NCBI GenBank assembly: GCA_964343195.1
Contig: CAYFIR010000108.1
Location: 1-22,430 of the forward strand
Reading direction: 5' to 3'
DNA: 22,430 bases
Source of the DNA: CAYVAP01 sp964343195
Lineage (GTDB): Bacteria > Bacteroidota > Bacteroidia > J057
A program made the translations under genes and the position numbers. The notes beneath the pieces were generated by a model, which was not told where the DNA came from, made no database searches, and saw only the letters and a list, made by a program, of their open reading frames with translations. Every line of letters starts with the position of its first letter. Position 1 is the stretch's first letter. Shown in pieces: positions 1 to 8,746 of the stretch.

Positions 1-140
1 TAATCACCCCCTGGGCCGATTTTGGGCTAATAACCCCTCGTTATTCTGAGCAATATCAGTTTAATTCTCCCTGATCCTCTGGGTTCACAGCATGAAACCG
101 GGTGAGGCCGCTACCTTTTTTTGCCTCAAATGCTGAGGGG

Positions 141-184
141 GTTGCACCCCCGGTGCAACATCGACCCCCAGGTTTGCAACCTGG
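141..184. repeat. REP-like double palindrome, intact copy
   Basis: There are two adjacent perfect inverted repeats. GTTGCAC (141-147) pairs with GTGCAAC (153-159) around a CCCCG loop. CCAGGTT (168-174) pairs with AACCTGG (178-184) around TGC. They are 8 bases apart. A decayed second copy lies about 120 bases downstream. Sequence and spacing differ from the two arrays at 13.5-14.9 kb and 19.6-20.4 kb, so this is a third palindrome family in the window. Confidence 0.7.
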
Positions 185-267
185 AGTGAGGAGGTCGTAT
201 GGGTTTGCCTCATGGGCTGTCACCAGGATTACCTCTTGCTACACTTTGGACTCATGGACTGAGGCAT

Positions 268-308
268 TTGCAACCCTTGTGCAATGGTGGGATTCAGGTT
301 TGCAACTT
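268..308. repeat. REP-like double palindrome, decayed copy
   Basis: This has the same order as the copy at 141-184. TTGCA (268-272) pairs with TGCAA (280-284), followed by AGGTT (296-300), TGC and AACTT (304-308), where one pair has become G.T. Shared words such as GGTTTGCAAC show that the two are related copies, the second degraded. Confidence 0.55.
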
Positions 309-440
309 GGGGTGGGTACAGTTCCCTAGGGCCTACCTTATAATTTGAGGGCGGAGTTGGTCTTATTATGGTGATGAGGTATTGGGACACGTATACTTTT
401 GGGGGTGGACACGACCTTACACCCTCTCAGAAAAGGCGAT

Positions 441-3400
441 TTACTCCCCCAACCCCTCATCAAAGGTCTCGACGAGCTTCAAGAGCCTTTTGAGTAGCCT
501 CTTTCCGGCTGCTTCGCGTTGAAGCAGGCCTGGGCGCTGATGGAGAGTCGCGATCAACTCGTCGCGCAGGGGCTCGCGTCCTGTGAAGTGGTAGTCTTCT
601 ACCAGTTTCTGGAAAGCGCTGAGTTCCAACTCTTCATCCTCCGCGATCTGCTGAAGCTGGGCCTGACGCTCCGCTTGCCAGAACTGATCAAATTCGTCGG
701 GGATGAGGTCCGTATCCTCGATATGCGGCAGTTGCTGGGCGATAAACTTTTCGATCAGTTCCTTCTTGCTGCGAAGTTGGGTCTCACCACCGAGCAAGTC
801 ATAGATTTCCTCCCGCTGCCTGGTCTCGGCTTCGCTGTTAGGCTCGGTGTCGCGTAGCTTGGCGAGGAGCTTGAGGATGTAGGCGACGTTGATTTCATCG
901 CGGTGCAGCAGGTCTATTTCAAAATCAACCTGATCCAGGACAGACTCCTTTTCCTTAGGGCCACCAATGGTTCGGGTCTTGTCATAGATGTCGAGGTACT
1001 GGCTCTTGTAGTCTTCGAACTCCTGGGCCTCGATGGCCAGGTCTTCGAAGTCAAAATCGGCAAAGCCCCCCAGCACATTCTTCAACCGCATCACATCCCG
1101 AAAGGCCTTGACAAACTCTAGGTCTTCCTCCTCGCTGGGTAATTCGTGGACACTGTCCACCGTCGGAGCGATCTCTTTGAGCCTGATGTAGGCCTGGTTA
1201 AGTTGTTCAACGTAGTCCTCATAGGGCTGCATCAGGATCACATCCTTGGCCTCCTTATCCGAAAACAATGCAATGGCATCGTCGGTCGCGTCCTTGAGGT
1301 TGCGGAAAACTACAATGTTGCCATGGGATTTGAGGTCGTCGAAGGTGCGGTTGGTACGGGAATAAGCCTGCACCAGTCCGTGGAGCCGGAGGTTTTTGTC
1401 AACGTAGAGGGTGTTGACCTTCTTGGCGTCAAAGCCCGTGAGGAACATGTTCACCACCAGCAGTATGTCGGCCCGGTCGCGCTCGTCGTTGAAGCTATCC
1501 TTTTCCCGCTCCTTCATCCGCTTGGCGATGTCGGTATAGTAGTTGTAAAAGGACTGACTGTCCTTGGTCGAATGTCCCGTAGCGTACATCCGGTTGTAGT
1601 CACCGATGAACTGGTCCAGTTTCTCCCGTGTATGGACATTCGCTCCTGTCTCAGCCTGCTGTTTTCGCGCCATGAAGTCGGCGAAGCTCAGCACACCAGA
1701 ACCTGAGTAAGAAGAGGTTTTCCCCTGCTGATATGCCTGGGCCAACTCCTCAGGGCTTTGGTCGATCTGATAGGCCGCCTGGTATTCAGCGGCGTAGGAT
1801 ATCAAGTCTTCTTCGTCATAGGTTTTGGACTTGCCTGGTACCTCGAAATCCGGTTCTTCGATCATGCCATCGGCGTCCTTGTCCACTTCATTGTCGGTGA
1901 AGGAAAAGATGGTGATTACCCGCAGGTCGTGCTGCCCATCTTCCTTTTTGGCCTGAAACAGCTCGTAGTACCGAATGAGGATTTCCACGCTGCTGACGCA
2001 GAAGATCGCCGAAAAGCGCCGCCCGTGGGTCTTGCGGTGGTGGTGGAAGATGATGTAATCGACGATCTTTTCCAGCCGCTGGGGAGCTTCCATCAGCTCC
2101 TTCTGATCGATCTCTTGTACCTCGATGTCGATCTCATTTTGACTACCGTCTTTTTGCTTGTAGCGACCCACATACTCCACCGAGAACTTCAGGACATTCT
2201 CGTCCTTGATGGCGTTGGTGATAACGTAGCGGTGCAGGCTGGGGCCAAATAGCTCAAAAGTCGTCCGCTTACCCAGCTTGTTGCTGATGGCGTTTTGCTC
2301 GAAGATAGGCGTACCCGTGAAGCCGAAAAACTGATGGCCCCGGAAAAATTCCTTGATGCGGGCATGGGTCTCGCCAAACTGGCTGCGGTGGCACTCGTCG
2401 AAGATGAACACGATGCGGGCGTCCCTCAGCCCCTCCATTCGCTGTAGGTAATGCCTGCGCGTAATGGCGGTGTTGAGCTTCTGGATCGTGGTTACAATGA
2501 GCTTTGTATGCTTGAGTTCCTTGGTCTTGGGATCGCGGTACTGATCCAGGAACTGATCCACCAGCACTTTGGTACGGTCGGTGCCGTCCACACTGCCGGG
2601 CAGGAAGTAGTTGAACTCCTTGATAGTCTGGTAATCCAGGTCGCGGCGGTCCACCACAAAGACCACCTTGTCCACATGGGGAAACTCCTTGACGATCTGG
2701 CTGGCCTTGAAGGAGGTCAGGGTCTTACCCGATCCGGTGGTGTGCCAAACGTAGCCGCCCAGGCCATTGTTGCTGTTCTTGACGCGGTCCACCAGCGCCT
2801 CGACGGCGTAGTACTGGTAGGGACGCAGCACCATGGGAAACTTGTAAGACTGGTGCAGCACGATGTATTTGCAAATCATCTTGGAGACGTGGCACTTCTC
2901 CAGAAAATGCTCGGCAAAGTGCTCCAGCCGTGTGATCCGCTTGTTCTCTTTGTCGGCCCAGTAGAAGGTCTGCTTGAAGGTCTGTCGTCGGTTGTTGGCG
3001 TAGTACTTGGTGTTGACGCCGTTGGAGATGACAAAGATCTGGACGTACTGAAACAGGCCATGATTGGCCGCAAAAGAGTGCCGCTGGTAGCGGTTGATCT
3101 GGTGAAAGGCCGCCTTGAGGTCCACCCCCCGACGCTTGAGTTCGATTTGCACCAGGGGCAGGCCATTGATCAGCAGGGTAACGTCATAGCGGTTTTTGTA
3201 CATGCCCGCCTGGCTGACCTGATGAGTTACCTGGTACTCATTCTGGCACCAGTGGTCGGTCTCCAGGAAGCGCACGTAGGTCAGGGTGCCATCATCGCGG
3301 GTGAGCTGGTAGCGGGTACGCAGGGTTGTCGCTTTGTCAAAGGGTGTCCCCTTGCTCAGGTGGTTGAGGATGCGCTCAAACTCTCCAGCGCTGTATTGGG

Positions 3401-3539
3401 CCTGATTGTGCTTCTCCAACTGCCGACGCAGGTTGCTCAGCAGGTCGGACTCACTGTGAACAGCGACCTGCTCATAGCCCAGCTTGGCAAGCTGGCTGAT
3501 GAGGTTGGCTTCGAGCTGGGCTTCGGGTTGGGTGGGCAT
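441..3539 (-). CDS. hsdR: Type I restriction endonuclease, motor/nuclease subunit HsdR
   Basis: This is the ATP-dependent translocase and nuclease subunit of a type I restriction complex, 1032 residues, full length for the family. The N-terminal PD-(D/E)xK nuclease shows D119, E133-L-K135 and the downstream QxxxY (Q147, Y151) typical of HsdR. The SF2 motor follows: Walker A TTGSGKT at 267-273, DECH at 381-384, and motif III with FTGTP around 407-411. A FLTGFDAKKVNTL segment and QAYSRTNR correspond to the late helicase motifs. The C-terminal third is helical, as expected for docking to the methylase core. It is the last gene of a leftward operon, 18 bases after the AlbA-type gene, so cotranscription is likely. 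All key residues look intact. I am confident of the family; DNA specificity is set by HsdS and cannot be read here. Confidence 0.96.
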   Translation of the reverse strand: MPTQPEAQLEANLISQLAKLGYEQVAVHSESDLLSNLRRQLEKHNQAQYSAGEFERILNHLSKGTPFDKATTLRTRYQLTRDDGTLTYVRFLETDHWCQNEYQVTHQVSQAGMYKNRYDVTLLINGLPLVQIELKRRGVDLKAAFHQINRYQRHSFAANHGLFQYVQIFVISNGVNTKYYANNRRQTFKQTFYWADKENKRITRLEHFAEHFLEKCHVSKMICKYIVLHQSYKFPMVLRPYQYYAVEALVDRVKNSNNGLGGYVWHTTGSGKTLTSFKASQIVKEFPHVDKVVFVVDRRDLDYQTIKEFNYFLPGSVDGTDRTKVLVDQFLDQYRDPKTKELKHTKLIVTTIQKLNTAITRRHYLQRMEGLRDARIVFIFDECHRSQFGETHARIKEFFRGHQFFGFTGTPIFEQNAISNKLGKRTTFELFGPSLHRYVITNAIKDENVLKFSVEYVGRYKQKDGSQNEIDIEVQEIDQKELMEAPQRLEKIVDYIIFHHHRKTHGRRFSAIFCVSSVEILIRYYELFQAKKEDGQHDLRVITIFSFTDNEVDKDADGMIEEPDFEVPGKSKTYDEEDLISYAAEYQAAYQIDQSPEELAQAYQQGKTSSYSGSGVLSFADFMARKQQAETGANVHTREKLDQFIGDYNRMYATGHSTKDSQSFYNYYTDIAKRMKEREKDSFNDERDRADILLVVNMFLTGFDAKKVNTLYVDKNLRLHGLVQAYSRTNRTFDDLKSHGNIVVFRNLKDATDDAIALFSDKEAKDVILMQPYEDYVEQLNQAYIRLKEIAPTVDSVHELPSEEEDLEFVKAFRDVMRLKNVLGGFADFDFEDLAIEAQEFEDYKSQYLDIYDKTRTIGGPKEKESVLDQVDFEIDLLHRDEINVAYILKLLAKLRDTEPNSEAETRQREEIYDLLGGETQLRSKKELIEKFIAQQLPHIEDTDLIPDEFDQFWQAERQAQLQQIAEDEELELSAFQKLVEDYHFTGREPLRDELIATLHQRPGLLQREAAGKRLLKRLLKLVETFDEGLGE

Positions 3540-3557
3540 GGCCGAAATAAGATTACA

Positions 3558-5090
3558 CTACTTATGAGGAACGGACACCTTAAATCTCCCAATCTTCTGT
3601 TTGGGTTTACCTGAGTCTTTCGCAATATCACTTGCCTCGCTATTGCTCCTAATTTGGGATAGGATCTTCATTCTTCTCAACCCCGTGACCTCCCGGTCAT
3701 AAGTATCCCGATCATTGGTGTTCATGGCCTCATAGATGTCCTCTGGAGACAGTTCTTTATTGCCCATTCCTCGCACCAAGATGTTCTTCTGCCGGGTAGT
3801 CAGCTCGTAGTCGGCAAACAGCCCCAAAAATTGTTGCTGCTTGGGGGTATAAACAGATTGGTTGAACAGGCGCACGGTAAACCAAACTGAATTAGAGTAA
3901 AGCTCTGGCTTACGTAACTCGTTCTCTTGCATGAGCTGAAAGATACGCTTCACCCCCTCTCCCATCTCCCGCATCAGCTTGTTGACTTTCAGCGTATGGG
4001 CAATCTTGACGTTGCGCGACTCATGCCGATTATCCATCGCTTCGAGATCCTCGATGGTCAGAGTCGAAAGCAAAGCCCCCGGACTTTTGATCTCCATTCG
4101 ATTGTTAAAGATGATCACCTCTATGCCGTTATGATTGGCATAGTCGCGGTGGGCGATGGCGTTGAGCACCGCTTCCCGACAGGCGGCTTCAGGATATACA
4201 TAGCGCTGCTCAAATTTGGCGTCAGCACTGAATTCCGTCTTATAGGCCAGATAAGGCCGCAACATCTCCCAGGATTTATAGACCAGCTCATAGATGTTGC
4301 CTTGGGCAAACTCGTCGCTGATCACGTTGTAATCTTCACCAGAAAGCAACTCGTCGCCGTTGACCTTGATGAAGCGCACCTGCGATCTCGGGTGCCAGCG
4401 CTGGACCTCACTGGCAAACAACAAAACCGCGGCCCGCGTGAGGCGAAGGCCGCTGGTGGTGTATTCTGCCAGTCCCAACTGCTGGAGGTAACGCTCTGCT
4501 GTGAGCCCGGTAAGGTAGCTATCGGCCAGGGGCTGAATCAGCGAAAGATCAAGGTCGGCGATGGTCGCACCGTCCACATACTGACGGTCATACTCACGGG
4601 AGCGAATCTCATTGCGGTCAAACTGCAACTGTCGCACATTGGCTGGAACGGTTTGTCGCTTTTCATTGCGGCGCATCACGCGACCATCTCCTAGCTGAAA
4701 AATCTCTGTAGTTCCTTTTTCGACCTGAAAGAAGAGGATCAACTGCCCTTCGATCTCTACCTTGAGCTTATACACGATGGGCAATACCTGCCCCTGAAAG
4801 ACATGGGTTTCCGCAGCATTGAGCATGGCCTCGATGTCTTCCTCACTATGTGGCACTCCGGTGATCGTGGTGTCGTCTTCGACCCCGATGATGATCTCTC
4901 CTCCGTCGGTATTCGCAAAGGCCACCAAGGCTTCGGCGATATCGGCGCAGATCTTCTTGGTCAGGCGGGGCTTCTTATTGCCCGGTCTGCCTTCAAGAGC
5001 TGACTTGAACTCACGAAAGTCGCTCTCCCCCACCAGGATGGAGTTTTTGATTCTTTCCTTTAAGACCAATACATCTGACATACGGCTCAC
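3558..5090 (-). CDS. Schlafen/AlbA_2-domain ATPase (COG2865-like), embedded in the hsd operon
   Basis: The protein has 510 residues. Residues about 20-140 match the AlbA_2/Schlafen fold, with ESDFREFK at 22-29 and GGEIIIGVEDD at 63-73. Residues about 300-400 look like the GHKL-type ATP-binding module of the so-called RecG-like COG2865 proteins: an N-box at REAVLNAIAHRDY (305-317), a G-box at EIKSPGAL (333-340) and MGEGVKRI (376-383). A winged-helix-like tail follows, with a basic end. It is annotated in genomes as a transcriptional regulator or 'RecG-like helicase', although no helicase motor is visible. It sits between hsdS (80-base gap) and hsdR (18-base gap), so it is probably a functional part of the restriction locus, either as regulator or as extra defence effector; that role is inference. 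The gap before it contains a small GTAGC/GCTAC dyad (5152-5168). A start three codons downstream (5081) is also possible. Confidence 0.88.
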   Translation of the reverse strand: MSRMSDVLVLKERIKNSILVGESDFREFKSALEGRPGNKKPRLTKKICADIAEALVAFANTDGGEIIIGVEDDTTITGVPHSEEDIEAMLNAAETHVFQGQVLPIVYKLKVEIEGQLILFFQVEKGTTEIFQLGDGRVMRRNEKRQTVPANVRQLQFDRNEIRSREYDRQYVDGATIADLDLSLIQPLADSYLTGLTAERYLQQLGLAEYTTSGLRLTRAAVLLFASEVQRWHPRSQVRFIKVNGDELLSGEDYNVISDEFAQGNIYELVYKSWEMLRPYLAYKTEFSADAKFEQRYVYPEAACREAVLNAIAHRDYANHNGIEVIIFNNRMEIKSPGALLSTLTIEDLEAMDNRHESRNVKIAHTLKVNKLMREMGEGVKRIFQLMQENELRKPELYSNSVWFTVRLFNQSVYTPKQQQFLGLFADYELTTRQKNILVRGMGNKELSPEDIYEAMNTNDRDTYDREVTGLRRMKILSQIRSNSEASDIAKDSGKPKQKIGRFKVSVPHK

Positions 5091-5170
5091 TTACTTGAGA
5101 GAATCGACAAAAGTTGCTCCTATTCAAGACCTTGGGTAAAAGTATCACATTGTAGCAGCAATCGCTACCC

Positions 5171-6406
5171 CTACACAAACATCTGCTGCAACAGCCCACG
5201 CTTATAGGTCTCGGTATGCTCGATCTGCTGGGCCACCCCATCAATCTTGTGGTCTAGGGCGCTGAGGCAGTCAGCGATTTTTTGTTGCTCTTTTGTACTC
5301 TTAGGCAGGGAAATTAGCCTTCCGTTCAAGAATTCTGTATTCCCGATGTTCATCGTGTTTTTTGCTCCCTTATGCACAAGAGGATGTAGATAATTGAAGG
5401 TATTGACCCACGATAGAAAGTAGTAATGAAGTAATTGCCCGATTAAATATGTTTTGGGCTTAAAAACCCCATACAAAACGGAAACAATCCCTATCCTACC
5501 AGTTTGATTTTGCTTAATAATGCCATAGGGAAAATTACTAGTTGGGCTCTTGGTGTAGATGATATCTCCCGGAAAAGTTACTTTGTAATTCGAAGTATCA
5601 CTTGAAGCATATGACCTTCCTAAGTGCTCAATTTGATTGACAACTCCCTTTTCTTTAGCAACTGAGAACACTTCGTTAAACTCAAGATTGGTATTTCTCA
5701 CTTTATGCTCAATTAGAAATGTCCCTAACTTAGCTTCCTCCCACTCCGGAAAGGCCTGTCCCTGCTCATCGGTGAAGCGCAGCTGCTGCGAGAAGAGGCG
5801 CTGCATGAGGCCCTTTTTGTATTGCTGGAGGTGCTGGTGCTGCTGGCGGAGGAGGTCGAGGCGGCGGTCGATGGCGGAGAGGAAGGTGGCTATTTTGCGT
5901 TGCTCGGGGGCCGTAGGAACCGTAATCTTTAGTTTAGAAAACTCTTCTTGCCCTAAAGTCTTGTTTCTCCCTGCGCCTCCCGGTGAGGCAAGCTCTAATA
6001 GATACTTTCCCCTTGACGTTAAAAACAGGTATAGAAGAAAGTCAAGGTCTGCACGATTCATGATAGGCAGGTACATGGGAAAGCGGTGAGAGGCAATTCG
6101 CCCCACTTCCTCCTCAGTCGTTTTGGCTACAGCCTGTTCCCATGCAAATACAATGTTGACGATAAGGGCATTGGGCACTACCCAAAACACTCTTTTGTTT
6201 CCTAATTCTTCGCCCGTAACTCCCTCTTTGTAGAATATCCCTCGCCCATGAGATCTGATGCCAATCTGGAAGTAGATCGTTTCCTCCTCAACAGCTACGG
6301 GCTTAGAGGCTCTTCTTACAAGTTCTACCATTGGAGTAGGCTGCCACTCCTCTTCAAAGCCAGGAAACCGTAAATCGGGACGTGTTTTTTTCTTTCTCAT
6401 GGTCAT
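5171..6406 (-). CDS. hsdS: Type I restriction-modification specificity subunit HsdS
   Basis: This is the DNA-recognition subunit, 411 residues. It has the classic duplicated plan: target-recognition domain 1 (about 15-165), a conserved helix starting EQRKIATFLSAID (168-180) and ending HLQQYKKGLMQRLF (192-205), then recognition domain 2 (about 220-370), and a second helix starting EQQKIADCLSALD (373-385) and ending TYKRGLLQQMF (400-410). The two helices form the coiled coil that spaces the half-sites of a bipartite target. Its ATG shares one base with the TAA of hsdM (TAATG), which implies translational coupling. The DNA for the recognition domains (roughly 5330-5710 and 5940-6330) is visibly richer in A+T than the helix-coding DNA between them, a sign of domain exchange. 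The target sequence cannot be predicted by eye. Confidence 0.95.
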   Translation of the reverse strand: MTMRKKKTRPDLRFPGFEEEWQPTPMVELVRRASKPVAVEEETIYFQIGIRSHGRGIFYKEGVTGEELGNKRVFWVVPNALIVNIVFAWEQAVAKTTEEEVGRIASHRFPMYLPIMNRADLDFLLYLFLTSRGKYLLELASPGGAGRNKTLGQEEFSKLKITVPTAPEQRKIATFLSAIDRRLDLLRQQHQHLQQYKKGLMQRLFSQQLRFTDEQGQAFPEWEEAKLGTFLIEHKVRNTNLEFNEVFSVAKEKGVVNQIEHLGRSYASSDTSNYKVTFPGDIIYTKSPTSNFPYGIIKQNQTGRIGIVSVLYGVFKPKTYLIGQLLHYYFLSWVNTFNYLHPLVHKGAKNTMNIGNTEFLNGRLISLPKSTKEQQKIADCLSALDHKIDGVAQQIEHTETYKRGLLQQMFV

Positions 6407-8028
6407 TAAAATGGAGGGGCAATTCCTAGTTCCTGACAGAACTCCCGAATTTCTTTATCCGCAGTTTTTAGCTCCTCTTCGAGCTTTTTCAGATTGTTTG
6501 AGACGGCGGCTAAGTCCACGGGTTCCTCCTCTTCGAAGGTATCGACGTAGCGGGGAATGTTGAGGTTGTAGTCGTTTTCGGCGATCTCTACCAAGGGGGC
6601 GACGTAGCTGTATTTCTCTTGGGTCTCGCGCTCGCGGTAGGTGGTGATGATTTTGTTGATGTCCTCGGGGCGCAGGTAGTTCTGGTTGGTTGCCTTGCCA
6701 AAGTCCTGGCTGGCGTCGATGAAAAGCACATCCTCGGGCGTCTCGCGGCACTTCTTGAAGACCATGATGCAGGTGGGGATACCAGTGCCATAAAATATGT
6801 TGGCGGGCAGGCCGATGACGGCATCGAGCCAATTGCGCTCTGCGATGACGAAGCGGCGTATCTGTCCCTCGCCGCCGCCTCGGAATAAGGCTCCGTGGGG
6901 GAGGACGACGGCCATTTGTCCGTTTTCATCCAGGTGGTAGAGCATGTGCTGGACGAAGGCCCAATCGGCCTTGCTGCGGGGGGCGAGCTTGCCGTAGCTG
7001 CTGAAGCGGTCGTCGCTCAGCAGCACGGGATTGGCCGACCACTTGGCCGAGAAGGGTGGATTGGCGACGATGGCCTCAGCGCGCAGGTCCAGGTGCTGGG
7101 GCTCCTCCAGGGTGTCCTCCTGCCGGATGTCAAACTTGCGGTAGTGGACGCCGTGTAGGATCATGTTCATCCTGGCGAGGTTGTAAGTGGTGCGGTTGAG
7201 TTCCTGCCCGTAGAAGCTGGAGACATTCTCCGGCCCCACCTCACGTGCCACGCGCAGCAGCAGCGAGCCCGATCCACAGGTCGGGTCATAGACGGTCTTG
7301 AGCTTGTGCTTGCCTGTGGTTACCAGCTTGGCCAGCACCATCGAGACCTGCGCCGGGGTGTAAAATTCCCCCGCCTTCTTGCCTGCCCCGCTGGCAAATT
7401 GCCCGATGAGGTATTCGTAGGCATCGCCCAGCACATCGGTCTCGGTGTCTTCCAGCCTGAAGTCGATCTTGTCGAGGTGGCCCAGCACCCGTGCGATAAT
7501 CTGGTTGCGGGCTTCGGCACTGCGGCCCAGTTTGGTAGAGCCGAGGTCCAGGTCTTCGAAGAGGTTGCCGAAGTCGTCTTCGCTCTCGGTGCCCATCGTG
7601 CTCTGCTCGATGTTGGTGAGGATCTTGCCCAAGTCTTCGAGGATGAAGCTGTTGGCTTTGGCCTCCTCGTCCTCAGCGTCTCCCTTGCGCTGATCGGGAT
7701 TGCCTCGCGCCGCGATGGCGCTGAAGAGTTCGCCCGGCATGAGGAAATAGCCGAGTTTTTCGATGGCTTCGTCCTTGATGGCTGCAAGATAGGCTTTGCC
7801 CTGATCGGTTTCCTCGCTGAGTTGCTCGTAGGTGAGGGCATGGCCGTCGGCGTCTTCTTCCGTCTCCAGTAGCTGGTCCGCAAAGAGGTGAAAGCGCTCA
7901 GAGAGGTACTTGTAGAAAATGAACCCCAGGATATAGTCGCGAAACTCGTCGGCGTCCATCTTGCCGCGCAGGGTATCGGCGATGTTCCAGAGTTGTGTTT
8001 GCAGCAGTCGTTTGTGGTCTTCGGACAT
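6406..8028 (-). CDS. hsdM: Type I DNA methyltransferase subunit HsdM (N6-adenine)
   Basis: This is the modification subunit, 540 residues, which methylates adenine using S-adenosylmethionine and forms the M2S core with HsdS. The N-terminal helical HsdM domain (about 5-165) includes a DADEFRDYILGFIFYKYLSE stretch. The catalytic domain carries the cofactor motif DPTCGSGSLLL at 248-258 and the N6-adenine motif NPPF at 323-326. GEFYTP at 220-225 is the usual entry to the Rossmann domain. A coiled-coil tail (about 505-530) should contact HsdS. It is the first gene of the leftward operon, and its stop overlaps the hsdS start by one base. A candidate promoter lies just upstream. The gene looks complete and intact. 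Confidence 0.97.
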   Translation of the reverse strand: MSEDHKRLLQTQLWNIADTLRGKMDADEFRDYILGFIFYKYLSERFHLFADQLLETEEDADGHALTYEQLSEETDQGKAYLAAIKDEAIEKLGYFLMPGELFSAIAARGNPDQRKGDAEDEEAKANSFILEDLGKILTNIEQSTMGTESEDDFGNLFEDLDLGSTKLGRSAEARNQIIARVLGHLDKIDFRLEDTETDVLGDAYEYLIGQFASGAGKKAGEFYTPAQVSMVLAKLVTTGKHKLKTVYDPTCGSGSLLLRVAREVGPENVSSFYGQELNRTTYNLARMNMILHGVHYRKFDIRQEDTLEEPQHLDLRAEAIVANPPFSAKWSANPVLLSDDRFSSYGKLAPRSKADWAFVQHMLYHLDENGQMAVVLPHGALFRGGGEGQIRRFVIAERNWLDAVIGLPANIFYGTGIPTCIMVFKKCRETPEDVLFIDASQDFGKATNQNYLRPEDINKIITTYRERETQEKYSYVAPLVEIAENDYNLNIPRYVDTFEEEEPVDLAAVSNNLKKLEEELKTADKEIREFCQELGIAPPF

Positions 8029-8059
8029 GAGCGGAAGCTGTGATTTGGCACAGAAGCTC

Positions 8060-8088
8060 CAAATTATGGGGTTTAGGGGGATATTGCA
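8060..8088 (-). promoter_or_regulatory. Candidate hsdM operon promoter
   Basis: On the minus strand, ATAATTTG (8060-8067) resembles the Bacteroidota -7 element TAnnTTTG, and a TTG-containing word lies about 18-20 bases further upstream (8084-8089). It is about 30 bases before the hsdM start. A CTGTG/CACAG dyad lies between it and the ATG. Match quality is moderate. Confidence 0.3.
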
Positions 8089-8112
8089 AGGAGAGAAGAG
8101 TTCTGGCAGCTT

Positions 8113-8137
8113 GCTCCATGACTTGGAAGTCAGGAGC
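8113..8137. promoter_or_regulatory. Inverted repeat upstream of the hsdM promoter
   Basis: GCTCC (8113-8117) pairs with GGAGC (8133-8137), and inside it TGACTT (8119-8124) pairs with AAGTCA (8127-8132), with one unpaired base on the left. The near-zero loop favours a protein-binding site over an RNA hairpin. It lies about 25 bases upstream of the candidate hsdM promoter. Confidence 0.4.
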
Positions 8138-8403
8138 GGATCTTTAGGCAGAATTTTATCGGTGAGTTGGTTGAAGCCTTTAATGAGAAACTGTACTCAA
8201 ACCTGGCAGTGGTCTAGGGGAAGAGGACACTCAGTACTTCCAAATAGGCCCTAACAGCACGAGGGCATGTATTGAACACATAGAATGTCTATTTCGGAAG
8301 AAGTGTAATAGCCATTATTCTACATTTGTTCATGTAACAAAAAATAGAAATAGGCTTTCTTTTTACAAATGCTAAAAATATTGTCGACTGAGGGGTGGAA
8401 TTC

Positions 8404-8478
8404 TGTTTCACATTTGAAACATTGTTTCAATTTCGATTGAGATTATTTCAATTCCGGGAGAATGTTTCAATTTCGATT
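8404..8478. repeat. Phased TTTCA repeats (iteron- or operator-like)
   Basis: TTTCA occurs at 8406, 8425, 8446 and 8465, steps of 19, 21 and 19 bases, about two helical turns. A 16-base word, TGTTTCAATTTCGATT, is repeated exactly at 8423-8438 and 8463-8478, 40 bases apart. The left end also forms a 7-bp palindrome, TGTTTCA (8404-8410) with TGAAACA (8415-8421). This looks like an array of binding sites on one face of the helix, for a regulator or a replication protein. Confidence 0.6.
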
Positions 8479-8650
8479 CAAGGAGGCTTCTCTCTCGGCT
8501 CAAAAATTATTAGAATTAACGCTAGATAATGCCGGGAAGAGTTTTTTTTACGACAGGCAAAAATCATATAGCACTGCTATTCAGGACATTACTACTATCC
8601 ACTTTGTGAGTAAATGAAAAAACCATGTTAGATGGACTCACTTGAATGTA

Positions 8651-8746
8651 ATGTCAGAGTTTATACTTATTGCTCTGCTGCCCCTGATCTTCTATAGCTT
8701 TGTTCTGAACAAATCGAACAGTTTTCTAATCTTAGGGCGGATCTAA
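8651..8746 (+). CDS. Possible 31-residue hydrophobic peptide
   Basis: A short frame encodes one strongly hydrophobic segment (residues 4-19, with ILIALLPLIFYSFVL) followed by a short polar tail. It could be a small membrane peptide. No ribosome-binding site or promoter singles it out, and a frame this short arises easily by chance. It is listed only because its composition is membrane-like and it lies in an otherwise empty region. Confidence 0.15.
   Translation: MSEFILIALLPLIFYSFVLNKSNSFLILGRI

Larger units (their letters stand above)
1..440. other. Non-coding stretch past the hsdR 3' end
   Basis: I see no convincing gene here. The 75-codon open frame at 102-329 runs through palindromic repeat DNA and has no recognisable domain. 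The stretch holds two copies of a REP-like double palindrome, listed separately. No clear intrinsic terminator for the leftward hsd operon is visible within it. Confidence 0.6.

Noticed and set aside
2451..3614. A 387-codon open frame on the plus strand
   Set aside because: It lies wholly antisense to hsdR and the end of the AlbA-type gene, which have clear motifs. Long antisense frames are expected opposite GC-rich coding DNA.
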